A model generated the notes under the pieces. That model did no database searches and was not told the DNA's origin. It saw only the letters and a list, made by a program, of their open reading frames with translations. A DNA stretch of 6,814 nucleotides from assembly GCA_031256575.1 (NCBI GenBank), contig JAIRQI010000071.1:1-6814 (forward strand), given 5' to 3'. Made by a program: the position numbers and the translations under genes. This document shows, one piece after another, positions 1 to 5,926 of this stretch (within the stretch, counting starts at the first letter, position 1; every line of letters starts with the position of its first letter). Source of the stretch: Coriobacteriales bacterium (GTDB taxonomy: Bacteria > Actinomycetota > Coriobacteriia > Coriobacteriales > UBA8131).

Positions 1-101
1 CGAGTAACAACCGGTGGTTTTATCCCCCTAAAGGCGCTGGAAAGACCTGCATACGCTACAATTAAGCAGTTAAAGTGGAATGAGTTTGAGCAGGAGGATA
101 A
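1..101. other. Left-edge intergenic sequence with ribosome binding site
   Basis: No gene can be assigned here. A plus-strand frame open from the edge ends in TAA at 63-65 and could be the last 20 codons of an unseen gene, but so short a stretch proves nothing. A -10-like TACAAT lies at 57-62 without a recognisable -35. AGGAGG at 92-97 sits 4 bases before the GTG at 102 and decides the start of the next gene. Confidence 0.3.
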
Positions 102-893
102 GTGGCAGTATCAGAACGCAGACGTTCGCGCAATTGGCGTTTTGCCGATGCCGGCAGCCGTTTTGATAACAACCCGCGGGTCGCAGCCCGTGACCAAAGG
201 CCGATATCACCGACTTTTTCCCGCAAGATTGTTCGCTGTCGGCGCTGTGGGTCGCGGATTATCAGCAACGCCCGACGCTGCCCGTACTGTTCTAAAAGCG
301 TTGTGCCTTTTTACCGTTCGTTCGTCTTTTGGCTGTTCATCGTGGGCGTTTTAGCAGTTGCGACCATCTATTTCGTGTTTTACTTCAACCCCGTCAGCGC
401 TCCGCCTGTTGCTGGTGGGGCAAATCAGCCGATTCGGGTGGGAGCGTCAGATTCTGAATCGACGGTCAAAATGCCTGTCGGCTCGACCGTTGATTGTAGC
501 GACCTCTTGATTACGGTCATCTCAGCTCGCCAGTCACATGTCTCCAACGATGGGCGGCTAATCTATGAGTGCACCGTGCAGTTCTACAACAAGTCGACCA
601 GCCGGGTCAGCCTGCTCAGCACCCAATGGCTGATGCGGACTGCTGATGGGGCTTTGCAGGAGTGCTATATTGGCAAGACCGATGACGGAGTCAGCCTGTC
701 CAGCGGCGTCGAAGGCCGCCAACTGTCAGCGGGAGAGGTCTTGACTACGAAGATTTATTTCGCGGGAGAAAACCCGGATAGCCTGGTCTACCTGATTAAC
801 CCCCTGGAAACCGAGAACAGCCACAATATCAGTTGGGACCTGGGCTTCTTGGTTACGGTCGTTACTGAGCCGAGCGAGCCTGTTGTTGAGTGA
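102..893 (+). CDS. Zinc-ribbon, single-pass membrane protein with DUF4352-like domain
   Basis: 263 residues, function unknown. In order: a basic, probably disordered N-terminus (1-40, many Arg); a zinc ribbon with Cys46, Cys49, Cys60 and Cys63 (CxxC-X10-CxxC, CRRCG and CPYC); one hydrophobic helix at about 72-95; a linker rich in Pro, Gly and Ala; and a beta-rich outer domain at about 122-250. The pattern of the outer domain (GSTVDCSDLLITV, YECTVQFYNKS, LSAGEVLTTKIYF) resembles DUF4352. The layout predicts a cytoplasmic ribbon and an extracytoplasmic domain, as in many Gram-positive membrane proteins of unknown role. The start is GTG, chosen because AGGAGG lies 4 bases upstream. The next gene starts 46 bases after the stop with no clear promoter or terminator between, so the two are probably cotranscribed. 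The zinc ribbon and the helix are visible directly; the DUF4352 call is by pattern only. Confidence 0.8.
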   Translation: MAVSERRRSRNWRFADAGSRFDNNPRVAARDQRPISPTFSRKIVRCRRCGSRIISNARRCPYCSKSVVPFYRSFVFWLFIVGVLAVATIYFVFYFNPVSAPPVAGGANQPIRVGASDSESTVKMPVGSTVDCSDLLITVISARQSHVSNDGRLIYECTVQFYNKSTSRVSLLSTQWLMRTADGALQECYIGKTDDGVSLSSGVEGRQLSAGEVLTTKIYFAGENPDSLVYLINPLETENSHNISWDLGFLVTVVTEPSEPVVE

Positions 894-939
894 AAATGCG
901 GATTTGGCAGCCTGAAGCCCTGCCAGGAAAGAGGGAAAG

Positions 940-1683
940 ATGCTACTGAAGTTTATCTGTTGTGATGTTTTTACCCGTATCGCCTGTGATTTGGTTGCCA
1001 AGTCTGAAAACATCGTAGACCTGGAATTCATGCCGATGCTGGCCCATGTCGAGCCAGAGAAGCTACGTTTTGCGATTCAGGAGAAACTACTGCAAACCGA
1101 GCAGTCGGCGCGTGTCTACGATGCAATTATCTTAGGCTTCGGACTCTGCGGTAATGCCACCATCGGACTATCCTCAGAAATTGAGATGGTCATCCCGCGG
1201 GCCCATGACTGCTGCACGCTGTTCATGGGCAGCAAAGAGCGCTTCTTAGCCGAGTTCGGCAATGCCCTGAGCACCCGCTGGTTGACCACCGGATACTATG
1301 AGCGCACCATGGCTGCAAACACCGGCTACCCTCTCTACGACACCCAGGACAACTACAAGACCAGCGTGGAATACATGGAGTTTCTCGACCAGTACGACCC
1401 GGAGACTGCTGAGTACCTATGGGAGACCCTGCATCCGAAAATCGAGACCCATGAGTCGGTCTACATCAATATCGACGGCTACGAGCATAACAACGCCCGC
1501 GAGCGCTATAGCGAGCTGATGGAGAGCATGGATATCGCCGTTAGGGTATGCCAAGGCGACACCTCGATGCTGAAAGCCCTGGTCGATGGCGACTGGGACG
1601 AGCAGCGCTTCTTGCGGGTTCCCCCAGGTCAGAAGATTGCCGGGGTCTATGACATGGACGAAGTGATGAAAGCAGCCGTATAG
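940..1683 (+). CDS. DUF1638 domain-containing protein (complete)
   Basis: 247 residues, cytoplasmic (no signal peptide or membrane segment), function unknown. Family hallmarks are GFGLCGN at 66-72, IPRAHDC at 85-91, LFMGSKERF at 94-102, and a C-terminal GDWDEQRFLRVPPGQ segment. Cys8, Cys16, Cys70, His89 and Cys91 are also present in the second DUF1638 protein of this window (6339-6814), so they are candidate metal- or cofactor-binding residues (inference). From memory, relatives tend to be encoded near corrinoid methyltransferases; none is seen here. ATG at 940 is supported by GAGG at 931-934 with 5 bases of spacing. The last codons and the TAG stop lie inside a terminator-like hairpin at 1668-1692. 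It probably forms a transcription unit with the zinc-ribbon gene upstream. The family call is strong; no biochemical role can be given. Confidence 0.88.
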   Translation: MLLKFICCDVFTRIACDLVAKSENIVDLEFMPMLAHVEPEKLRFAIQEKLLQTEQSARVYDAIILGFGLCGNATIGLSSEIEMVIPRAHDCCTLFMGSKERFLAEFGNALSTRWLTTGYYERTMAANTGYPLYDTQDNYKTSVEYMEFLDQYDPETAEYLWETLHPKIETHESVYINIDGYEHNNARERYSELMESMDIAVRVCQGDTSMLKALVDGDWDEQRFLRVPPGQKIAGVYDMDEVMKAAV

Positions 1684-1692
1684 GCTGCTTTC
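1668..1692 (+). terminator. Rho-independent-type terminator overlapping the DUF1638 stop codon
   Basis: GAAAGCAGCC (1668-1677) and GGCTGCTTTC (1683-1692) form a perfect 10-bp stem with loop GTATA. A T-rich run (TCGATTTGTT) follows on the plus strand. The TAG stop at 1681-1683 spans the loop and the first base of the 3' arm, so the last four sense codons and the stop double as terminator sequence. Confidence 0.75.
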
Positions 1693-1710
1693 TCGATTTG
1701 TTCGCTACAT

Positions 1711-1756
1711 GGGGAGAAGTACAAGCCGGGTGGTTTTCTCCTCCGGTTTACTCCCC
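1711..1756. terminator. Imperfect hairpin between convergent genes, possible bidirectional terminator
   Basis: GGGGAG (1711-1716) pairs with CTCCCC (1751-1756), and AAGCCGG (1723-1729) pairs with CCGGTTT (1743-1749) with one G-T wobble. A 6-base bulge on the left arm and one base on the right separate the two stems. A T-rich TTGTCTT follows on the plus strand. It lies in the tail-to-tail gap between the DUF1638 gene and secF and could serve either transcript; the minus-strand tail is not T-rich, so the role for secF is uncertain. Confidence 0.4.
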
Positions 1757-1906
1757 TTGTCTTACTAACTAAGCTGTTCAGCGACGGTCTTCTGGTTCCC
1801 GCGCCGATTGGGGAGTTGTTTACTCCCCTAGCTGCTCGTCAGGGTTATCTGGTTCCCGCGTCGATTGATGCCGACTGAGGGAGTTGTTTACTCCCCTAGC
1901 TGCTCG
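1746..1906. repeat. Decayed tandem repeat of the secF 3' end (about three copies)
   Basis: A 28-base stretch at 1811-1838 recurs identically at 1879-1906, where it holds the last codons and TAA of secF. The adjoining TCTGGTTCCCGCG.CGATTG occurs at 1791-1810 and 1848-1867 with one mismatch. The 11-mer GTTTACTCCCC occurs three times, at 1746, 1818 and 1886. Read on the minus strand, the copies end in EQLGE-stop, EQLGE-stop and EQLS-stop. GGGGAGT/ACTCCCC forms a 7-bp hairpin with a 5-base loop at 1810-1828, and a nearly identical one at 1879-1896 carries the real secF stop in its loop region. Unequal spacing (68 versus 57 bases between matching parts) shows small insertions after duplication. 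Confidence 0.75.
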
Positions 1907-2847
1907 GCTGTGGTGAAGACATCCATGCCCTCCCCGAACTTCTCCGCAAGCTTTTTATACTTAGGCTCGCGCTGTTTCCAAAGGGCATAGATTGGGCTGG
2001 CGATAGCAATCGATGAGTAGGGGCCAAGTACCAGGCCGATGGACATCGCAAAGGCGAAGTCACGCAGGGTCTCGCCGCCAAAGAAGAGCATGGCTAAAAC
2101 GGGAATCATGGCGGCCAGGGTGGTGTTCACGGTACGCATGAAGACCTGGTTGATGGAGTGGTTGGCGACTGTCATGAAGCTATGGGTGGCAGTGTTGGCC
2201 ATGTTGTCATTGACCCGGTGGAAGACGACCACGGCGTCGTAGAGCGAGTAACCCATGATGGTCAATAGGGCGGCGATGACGTTCGGGGTGACCTCGCGGC
2301 CGAGGACCGAGTAGACTCCGATGATTAACACCAGGTCGTGGATGAGCGAGAGAATGGCGCTGATGCCCATCTTATACTCGAAGCGGATGGCGATGTAGAT
2401 GATAATCAGCAGCATGGCGACCCCGAAGGCAATCAGGGAGGAGCGGGTCACCGAGGCTCCCCAGCTGGGGTTGATGGTGTTCACTTCGACCTGTTCGGAG
2501 CTGATGCCGAGGTCGGCGACAATTCGGTCGGCTGTCTCTGAGGCTAGCTGGGCATCGGTGATGGAGACCCGCACGATGAAGCCGGCCTCGCCAGTGCGGG
2601 CGTCGACGGAGGTCTGGATAATCGGGCTCTCGACCTCAGCGTCGGTGAAGGCAGCGCGCATCTGCTCGATGGTCATGTCACCGGTATCCTTGAATTCCAT
2701 GGAGCTGCCGCCCACGAACTCGATGCCGTAGTTCATGCCTTTCAAGGGCACTACCACGCAGGTGGCAACAATCAACAGACTGGAAATGATGAAGTAGATA
2801 CGCCGGTGACCTAGGAAGTTGATGTTACGTTTGAACGGTCTAGCCAT
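1888..2847 (-). CDS. secF: Protein translocase subunit SecF
   Basis: 319 residues from ATG at 2847. SecF pairs with SecD in the membrane and uses the proton gradient to help pull exported proteins out of the SecYEG channel. Visible features are: a first helix at about 16-36; GIEFVGG at 41-47 (family GIDFTGG, here Asp to Glu); a periplasmic-type domain to about 130; and a five-helix C-terminal block with MGYSLYDAVVVFHRV holding the conserved Asp204. RTVNTT follows with conserved Arg238. These Asp and Arg positions match residues required for proton-driven function in known SecDF proteins. A GTG at 2856 would add three residues, but it overlaps the GAGGT ribosome binding site that is ideally spaced (7 bases) for the ATG at 2847. 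The ATG overlaps the secD stop as ATGGCTAG, which implies translational coupling. Length and domain order are normal. Confidence 0.96.
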   Translation of the reverse strand: MARPFKRNINFLGHRRIYFIISSLLIVATCVVVPLKGMNYGIEFVGGSSMEFKDTGDMTIEQMRAAFTDAEVESPIIQTSVDARTGEAGFIVRVSITDAQLASETADRIVADLGISSEQVEVNTINPSWGASVTRSSLIAFGVAMLLIIIYIAIRFEYKMGISAILSLIHDLVLIIGVYSVLGREVTPNVIAALLTIMGYSLYDAVVVFHRVNDNMANTATHSFMTVANHSINQVFMRTVNTTLAAMIPVLAMLFFGGETLRDFAFAMSIGLVLGPYSSIAIASPIYALWKQREPKYKKLAEKFGEGMDVFTTAEQLGE

Positions 2848-4441
2848 TCTGGACACCTCGTTTCAGCTCACCGGAAGCTTGGGCAACCTGCTCGTCTTCT
2901 TTGATTCCCCAGAAAGCGGGGTTGTTGGCTATCAGGCCGGGAGCCATCAAGCGGATGATTGGGGCCTTGAACAAGACCATGGTCAAGATGTCGCAGACGA
3001 CACCGATGACCAGGGTCAGACCGAAGCCTTTGACCGAGCCGACACCGATGATGAAGAGGGCTAAAGCGCTGACCGCGGTCACCAGGTCGGCATCAATCGA
3101 GGTCTGGATGGCATGGCGCACTCCGCTGATTGAGCTGGCGCGGACAGAGCGGCCCATGCGTATCTCTTCCTTAAAACGCTCTAGAACCAGGATGGAGGAG
3201 TCGGCTGCCACTCCGATAGCCAAGACGATACCGGCAATGCCAGCCAAGGTCAAAGAGAAGAAGCCGAAGAAGGACAGCAAGGCCAAAACTCCCAGGTAGA
3301 GAACGGCAAAGACTAAAATGGCGGCGGCAGTCAGTAAACCCAGGCCGCGATAGAAAATCAGCAGGTAGATGGCAACCAGAGCCAGCCCGATGATGGCGAC
3401 CAGGATGCCAGCCCGCAAAGCGTCCTGCCCCAGGGTCGGCCCGACCACCTGGGCTGAAGAGACCTCCAAGGTGACCGGCAGTGAGCCGGACTGCAGCACC
3501 GAGCTTAGCGCATAGGCTGATTCGGCATTGAAGTTGCCGGTAATCGAGACATTGCCGTCGGAGATGATGCTGTTCACCGAAGGGGTGCTTTGCACATAAC
3601 CGTCCAAGACAATCATCACCGTCCCCTTGGTCAGATAGAGGGCGGTAGTGGCATCGGCGAAAGCCTTGGTACCGGCTTCGTCGAGCTTGATGTTCACGAC
3701 ATAGTAGGCACTGCCCTCATTACGGCCGACAGACACCGTGTTGATATTTTCTCCAGTGAGTATTGGCGTATAAGTGCCCGGAGTCAGCTGAACTGCTTTC
3801 CAGGGACCACTGAAGCGCATCTCGGCAATCGGCAGCTGAGCGTAAGTCAGCGGATTGTAGTAGGTCATGGTCGGCAGGTAATAACGGGTCGGCGCGTTCT
3901 CATCGTCGGCAGAGCTGGTGTCTTGGACAAACAGCTTGGCATTGACCGGCAGGTCCGGTTGGCGGCTGAAAGCCCCGGTCAGCTTGAGGTAGTCACGGTT
4001 GACCACCGCACCAGACTGGATAGCGCTGACCACTGCTTCGTCTTCAATTGTGGATAAGTCCACGAATTCCAGCACGCCGACCGAGCCGATTGTGCTTAAG
4101 GCCGCCGTCTGGTCGACGATGCCAGGAATCTGGACCATCAACTGGTCGGTTCCTTGGACCTGGACGCTGGCCTCGGAAGCTCCCAGCATATTCACCCGCT
4201 GGTCGATGATTGTTTGTGCCAACTGCATGTCTTCGCTGGTCACATCACTGCCGTCGGTCTTGGAAGCCTGAAGGACGACTGAAAGGCCGCCCTGGACATC
4301 CAAGCCTTGATGGATACTGGTGTCTGGTGGCCAGAACAGCAGCACTGAGCCGACTAACAGAAAGACCAGCAGCACCAGTAAGGTGATATTCGGCCGCCGG
4401 CCAGAAGGTTTTTTCTTAGGTTGAAATCGCCGATCCGCCAT
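2840..4441 (-). CDS. secD: Protein translocase subunit SecD
   Basis: 533 residues; partner of SecF in proton-driven protein export across the cytoplasmic membrane. In order: a basic cytoplasmic N-terminus; helix 1 at about 19-38; the family signature HQGLDVQGG at 44-52; a large extracytoplasmic region (about 53-340) with the first periplasmic subdomain, an insert at about 125-235 and a later substrate-binding portion; then five helices from about 343 to 491. The proton-relay helix reads GIAGIVLAIGVAADSSILVL (401-420) with the conserved Asp414 and ERFKEE after it; the usual VDANV is AADSSI here, but the Asp is kept. GSVKGFGLTLVIGV (468-481) is the other conserved helix motif. ATG at 4441 is preceded by GGGGAGAGG with 6 bases of spacing. 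No yajC lies directly upstream, unlike many bacteria. The gene follows a leader of about 375 bases with repeats and a candidate operator. Confidence 0.97.
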   Translation of the reverse strand: MADRRFQPKKKPSGRRPNITLLVLLVFLLVGSVLLFWPPDTSIHQGLDVQGGLSVVLQASKTDGSDVTSEDMQLAQTIIDQRVNMLGASEASVQVQGTDQLMVQIPGIVDQTAALSTIGSVGVLEFVDLSTIEDEAVVSAIQSGAVVNRDYLKLTGAFSRQPDLPVNAKLFVQDTSSADDENAPTRYYLPTMTYYNPLTYAQLPIAEMRFSGPWKAVQLTPGTYTPILTGENINTVSVGRNEGSAYYVVNIKLDEAGTKAFADATTALYLTKGTVMIVLDGYVQSTPSVNSIISDGNVSITGNFNAESAYALSSVLQSGSLPVTLEVSSAQVVGPTLGQDALRAGILVAIIGLALVAIYLLIFYRGLGLLTAAAILVFAVLYLGVLALLSFFGFFSLTLAGIAGIVLAIGVAADSSILVLERFKEEIRMGRSVRASSISGVRHAIQTSIDADLVTAVSALALFIIGVGSVKGFGLTLVIGVVCDILTMVLFKAPIIRLMAPGLIANNPAFWGIKEDEQVAQASGELKRGVQNG

Positions 4442-4490
4442 CTGTTACCTCTCCCCGTTGATACTCGCGGGTTTACTCGTTGGACATTAG

Positions 4491-4523
4491 TCAAGCTTGT
4501 ATCAAGCCTGTATCAAGCCTGCA
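4491..4523. repeat. Three tandem 11-bp repeats
   Basis: TCAAGCTTGTA, TCAAGCCTGTA and TCAAGCCTGCA follow each other exactly, at 4491, 4502 and 4513. They lie in the secD leader, 50-82 bases upstream of the secD start codon. Confidence 0.85.
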
Positions 4524-4552
4524 AACTTTTACGCTTAGCAGTGTCAGGAGCC

Positions 4553-4721
4553 TTCTGCCCGGAGGTTCTGCTCAGACGTTTTGCTCAGAGGTTCCACCCG
4601 GACGTCTTGCCCGGGCGTTTGCCCGGAAGCTTGCCCAGACGTTGCTCGGAGGCTTGCCCAGACGTTTGCCCGGACGTTGCCCGGAGGCTTGCCCAGACGT
4701 TGCCCGGAAGTTTGCCCGGAG
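4553..4721. repeat. Tandem array of 14 short units (11-13 bp)
   Basis: Fourteen consecutive units resemble YTTGCCCGGAGG or CTTGCCCAGACG. The first five are 13 bases, the rest 11-12. GGAGG-type and AGACG-type ends partly alternate, giving a loose 23-24 bp higher-order period in the second half. Unit lengths are not multiples of three, so the array is unlikely to be a coding repeat, and the Gly/Gln/Arg-rich or Pro/Cys-rich frames across it are by-products. It lies inside the predicted secD leader. Confidence 0.85.
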
Positions 4722-4733
4722 ACCATACTGAGT

Positions 4734-4759
4734 TCTACTATCCTGTATCGGATAGTAGA
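4734..4759. promoter_or_regulatory. 10-bp palindrome with GATAGTA half-sites, candidate operator
   Basis: TCTACTATCC (4734-4743) and GGATAGTAGA (4750-4759) are perfect inverted arms around TGTATC. The core 7-mer GATAGTA occurs at 4751-4757, inverted at 4736-4742, and a third time at 4823-4829 overlapping the -10 of the secD promoter. It could be a dimer-binding site or an RNA hairpin in the leader. The protein that might bind is unknown. Confidence 0.4.
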
Positions 4760-4825
4760 CGCACTGTGAACTGCTCCCCAACCTTGCCCCAAGCCAGTAG
4801 CTTGGATACTTAAGCACAACCCGAT

Positions 4826-4854
4826 AGTATAGCATTTATCCTGCGGTTATTTAA
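4826..4854 (-). promoter_or_regulatory. Candidate secD promoter with extended -10
   Basis: On the minus strand, TGCTATACT gives a -10 of TATACT (4831-4826) with the extended TGn motif (4834-4832). The -35 at 17 bases' spacing is weak (TTAAAT, 4854-4849), as expected for an extended -10 promoter. Transcription would start near 4819, leaving a leader of about 375 bases before secD. Confidence 0.45.
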
Positions 4855-5025
4855 GCACTCCGCGAATCATTCTATCCAATCTGGTAGCAGGTTGAACGTT
4901 AGCTGAACGCGATGTAAATGGTTACACCCAGCGGTTGGAGTGCCAAAGGTTTTCTCCCCACTAAGTAATTATCATTGCAACCGTAAGAGTAGCTGCACAC
5001 GAAAACTCTTTATCAGGTTCGCGCT

Positions 5026-5079
5026 GCGTGCTGCTTGCGTGCTGCTCGCGTGCTGCTTGCGTGCTGTTTCGTGCTGCTT
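5026..5079. repeat. Five tandem 11-bp repeats (GCGTGCTGCTT)
   Basis: Units start at 5026, 5037, 5048 and 5059 (11 bases each) and 5070 (10 bases), with consensus GCGTGCTGCTT and single substitutions. A partial unit (GCGCT) precedes the array and GCTGG follows. The Ala/Cys/Leu-rich plus-strand frame across it (4940-5272) has no ribosome binding site and is an effect of the repeat. Confidence 0.85.
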
Positions 5080-5330
5080 GCTGGCAAGCTTGTCCTTGCG
5101 AGTTGACCTTGCAGGGTGGCTTGGCAGGTTGGTTCAGCGTGGCTGTCTTGGTGTGGTTGCTCTCACGAGCAGTATACTGATTGGTTGCTTTTTACATCTT
5201 TTTGGTGAACTAGATACGAAGCTTCGAAAAATCGCCTTTGGATGGCTTGAGCAAGCAAGTAGTACGAGATGAAATGCATGACAAATAGGATGCTTCGGGA
5301 GGATGTGTAGGAAGTAAGGAGGAAGGTCGT

Positions 5331-5501
5331 TTGGCACCATTGCACTTGCCATACGTCTTGCCTGCCAGGAAACGGATAGTTGGTGCATCGTTTGCATCCA
5401 AATCGGTGTTTTTCTCCCCATTTCAACACTACTATTTTTGGAAGTTTTACATATCCGCAGGTATATGGGAAGGTGGAGAAAACCAAGGCATTCTATGCTA
5501 A
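5331..5501 (+). CDS. Possible small protein, TTG start (doubtful)
   Basis: A 56-codon frame begins with TTG at 5331, 8 bases after AAGGAGG (5316-5322), and ends in TAA at 5499-5501. The product would be rich in aromatic residues and resembles no family I know. The left arm of the 37-bp inverted repeat lies inside it, and the surrounding sequence is purine-rich, so the ribosome binding site may be chance. Recorded because no other frame in this region has such a good site. Confidence 0.15.
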   Translation: MAPLHLPYVLPARKRIVGASFASKSVFFSPFQHYYFWKFYISAGIWEGGENQGILC

Positions 5502-5540
5502 ACGAAAAATGCCGATTTGGATGCAAATGATGCACCAACT
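5378..5540. repeat. 37-bp inverted repeat around an 89-base spacer
   Basis: Arms at 5378-5414 and 5504-5540 match in inverse orientation at 34 of 37 positions; the shared core includes TTTGCATCCAAATCGG. Weak similarity continues outside the arms (CCTGCCA versus CCTGCTA on the inverse strand). Because the arms mirror each other, reading frames on both strands show the same MVH.LHPNR and PIWMQ.MHQL strings, which are repeat by-products. It could be a small non-autonomous mobile element, a remnant of one, or a structured transcript. Confidence 0.8.
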
Positions 5541-5589
5541 TGCCTATTTTTGGTTAGCAGGTACCATGAGATATCAGTTAATGAACGAA

Positions 5590-5712
5590 GGTTGAATGTA
5601 AATGTAAATGTAAGTGCAACACTGCAGAAGTGATTGCAACGCAATTGTTAGGATTGCAGGATTAAGTCGATTTGTTGCATTCACCTCTGCAGTGTTGCAC
5701 TTACATTCAACC
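5590..5712. repeat. Long hairpin with near-perfect 39-bp arms and ATGTAA expansion
   Basis: The left arm 5590-5640 pairs with the right arm 5674-5712. The outer 12 bp (5590-5601 with 5701-5712) are perfect. An extra 12 bases on the left (5602-5613) are two more copies of ATGTAA, and the inner 27 bp (5614-5640 with 5674-5700) have two mismatches. The 33-base loop carries a small GCAAT/ATTGC hairpin (5641-5645, 5653-5657). A T-rich stretch follows on the plus strand (TCTTTCTGTTCTG). Possible roles are an intergenic palindromic element, a cruciform, or a strong transcription barrier between the secD side and the VOC unit. Confidence 0.85.
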
Positions 5713-5728
5713 TCTTTCTGTTCTGCTC

Positions 5729-5920
5729 CTAATGCCCTGACTGGCTAATTGTGCTGGTCAGCCCGTCTGGTACAATGAGCTCGATATCATTGGTTAATAA
5801 ATCTTCTGCTAAGCGAAATGGAGTCAGTTACATGCAAGGAGCTTTCTTAAGATATGCTACCTGTTCAGCCATAACCTCGATATCGGCAAGGTGATTCACA
5901 ATGAGATTCTTTAGGCCCAT
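5729..5920 (-). pseudogene. Degenerate minus-strand reading frame, two blocks split by a stop
   Basis: In one frame, a block from ATG at 5920 (begins MGLKNLIVNHLADIEVM) runs 30 codons to TAA at 5830-5828. The frame then resumes without shift as LTPFRLAEDLLTNDIELIVPDG and stops at TAG (5731-5729). Both blocks have an amphipathic, protein-like composition. There is no ribosome binding site before the ATG, and the frame stays open upstream of it toward the VOC gene, so this may be the C-terminal remnant of a lost gene. I recognise no family. Chance cannot be excluded in so short a stretch. Confidence 0.3.
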
Positions 5921-5926
5921 AATCTC
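5895..5926 (+). promoter_or_regulatory. Promoter of the VOC-DUF1638 unit with overlapping inverted repeat
   Basis: TTCACA (5895-5900) and CATAAT (5918-5923) are each one base from the sigma-70 consensus and lie exactly 17 bases apart. Transcription would start near 5930, leaving about 35 bases of leader before the GTG at 5965. GAGATT (5903-5908) and AATCTC (5921-5926) are perfect inverted hexamers 12 bases apart; one lies in the spacer and the other over the -10, as a repressor operator might. A weaker alternative promoter (TTGTGC-N16-TACAAT) lies at 5749-5776. Confidence 0.5.

Noticed and set aside
1..354. Plus-strand frame open from the left edge to 354
   Set aside because: It would overlap the zinc-ribbon gene by about 250 bases; the zinc-ribbon frame has clear CxxC motifs, a helix and a ribosome binding site.
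2338..4271. Plus-strand frames opposite secD and secF
   Set aside because: These are antisense shadows of well-recognised genes with no domains of their own.
4553..4721. CRISPR array
   Set aside because: Units of 11-13 bases abut directly with no spacers and no cas genes nearby.
4544..4835. Minus-strand frames upstream of secD as a Sec-monitoring arrest peptide (VemP-like or RAPP-type)
   Set aside because: No signal sequence, no membrane segment and no RAPP-like motif. The residues are periodic products of the tandem array, whose unit length is not a multiple of three.
5217..5226. CGAAGCTTCG as a LexA-type operator
   Set aside because: A 10-bp palindrome alone is common; no promoter or gene is positioned to be controlled by it.
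4940..5272. 110-codon plus-strand frame as a membrane protein
   Set aside because: Its Leu/Cys/Ala run comes from the 11-bp repeat; the GTG start lacks a ribosome binding site.
5134..5538. 134-codon minus-strand frame as a gene
   Set aside because: It spans the inverted repeat, shares strings with the plus-strand frame only because the arms mirror each other, and has no ribosome binding site or known domain.
5832..5894. 20-codon plus-strand leader peptide (ATG at 5832)
   Set aside because: A GGAG lies 8 bases upstream, but the peptide shows no attenuator codon run and the better VOC promoter starts downstream of it.
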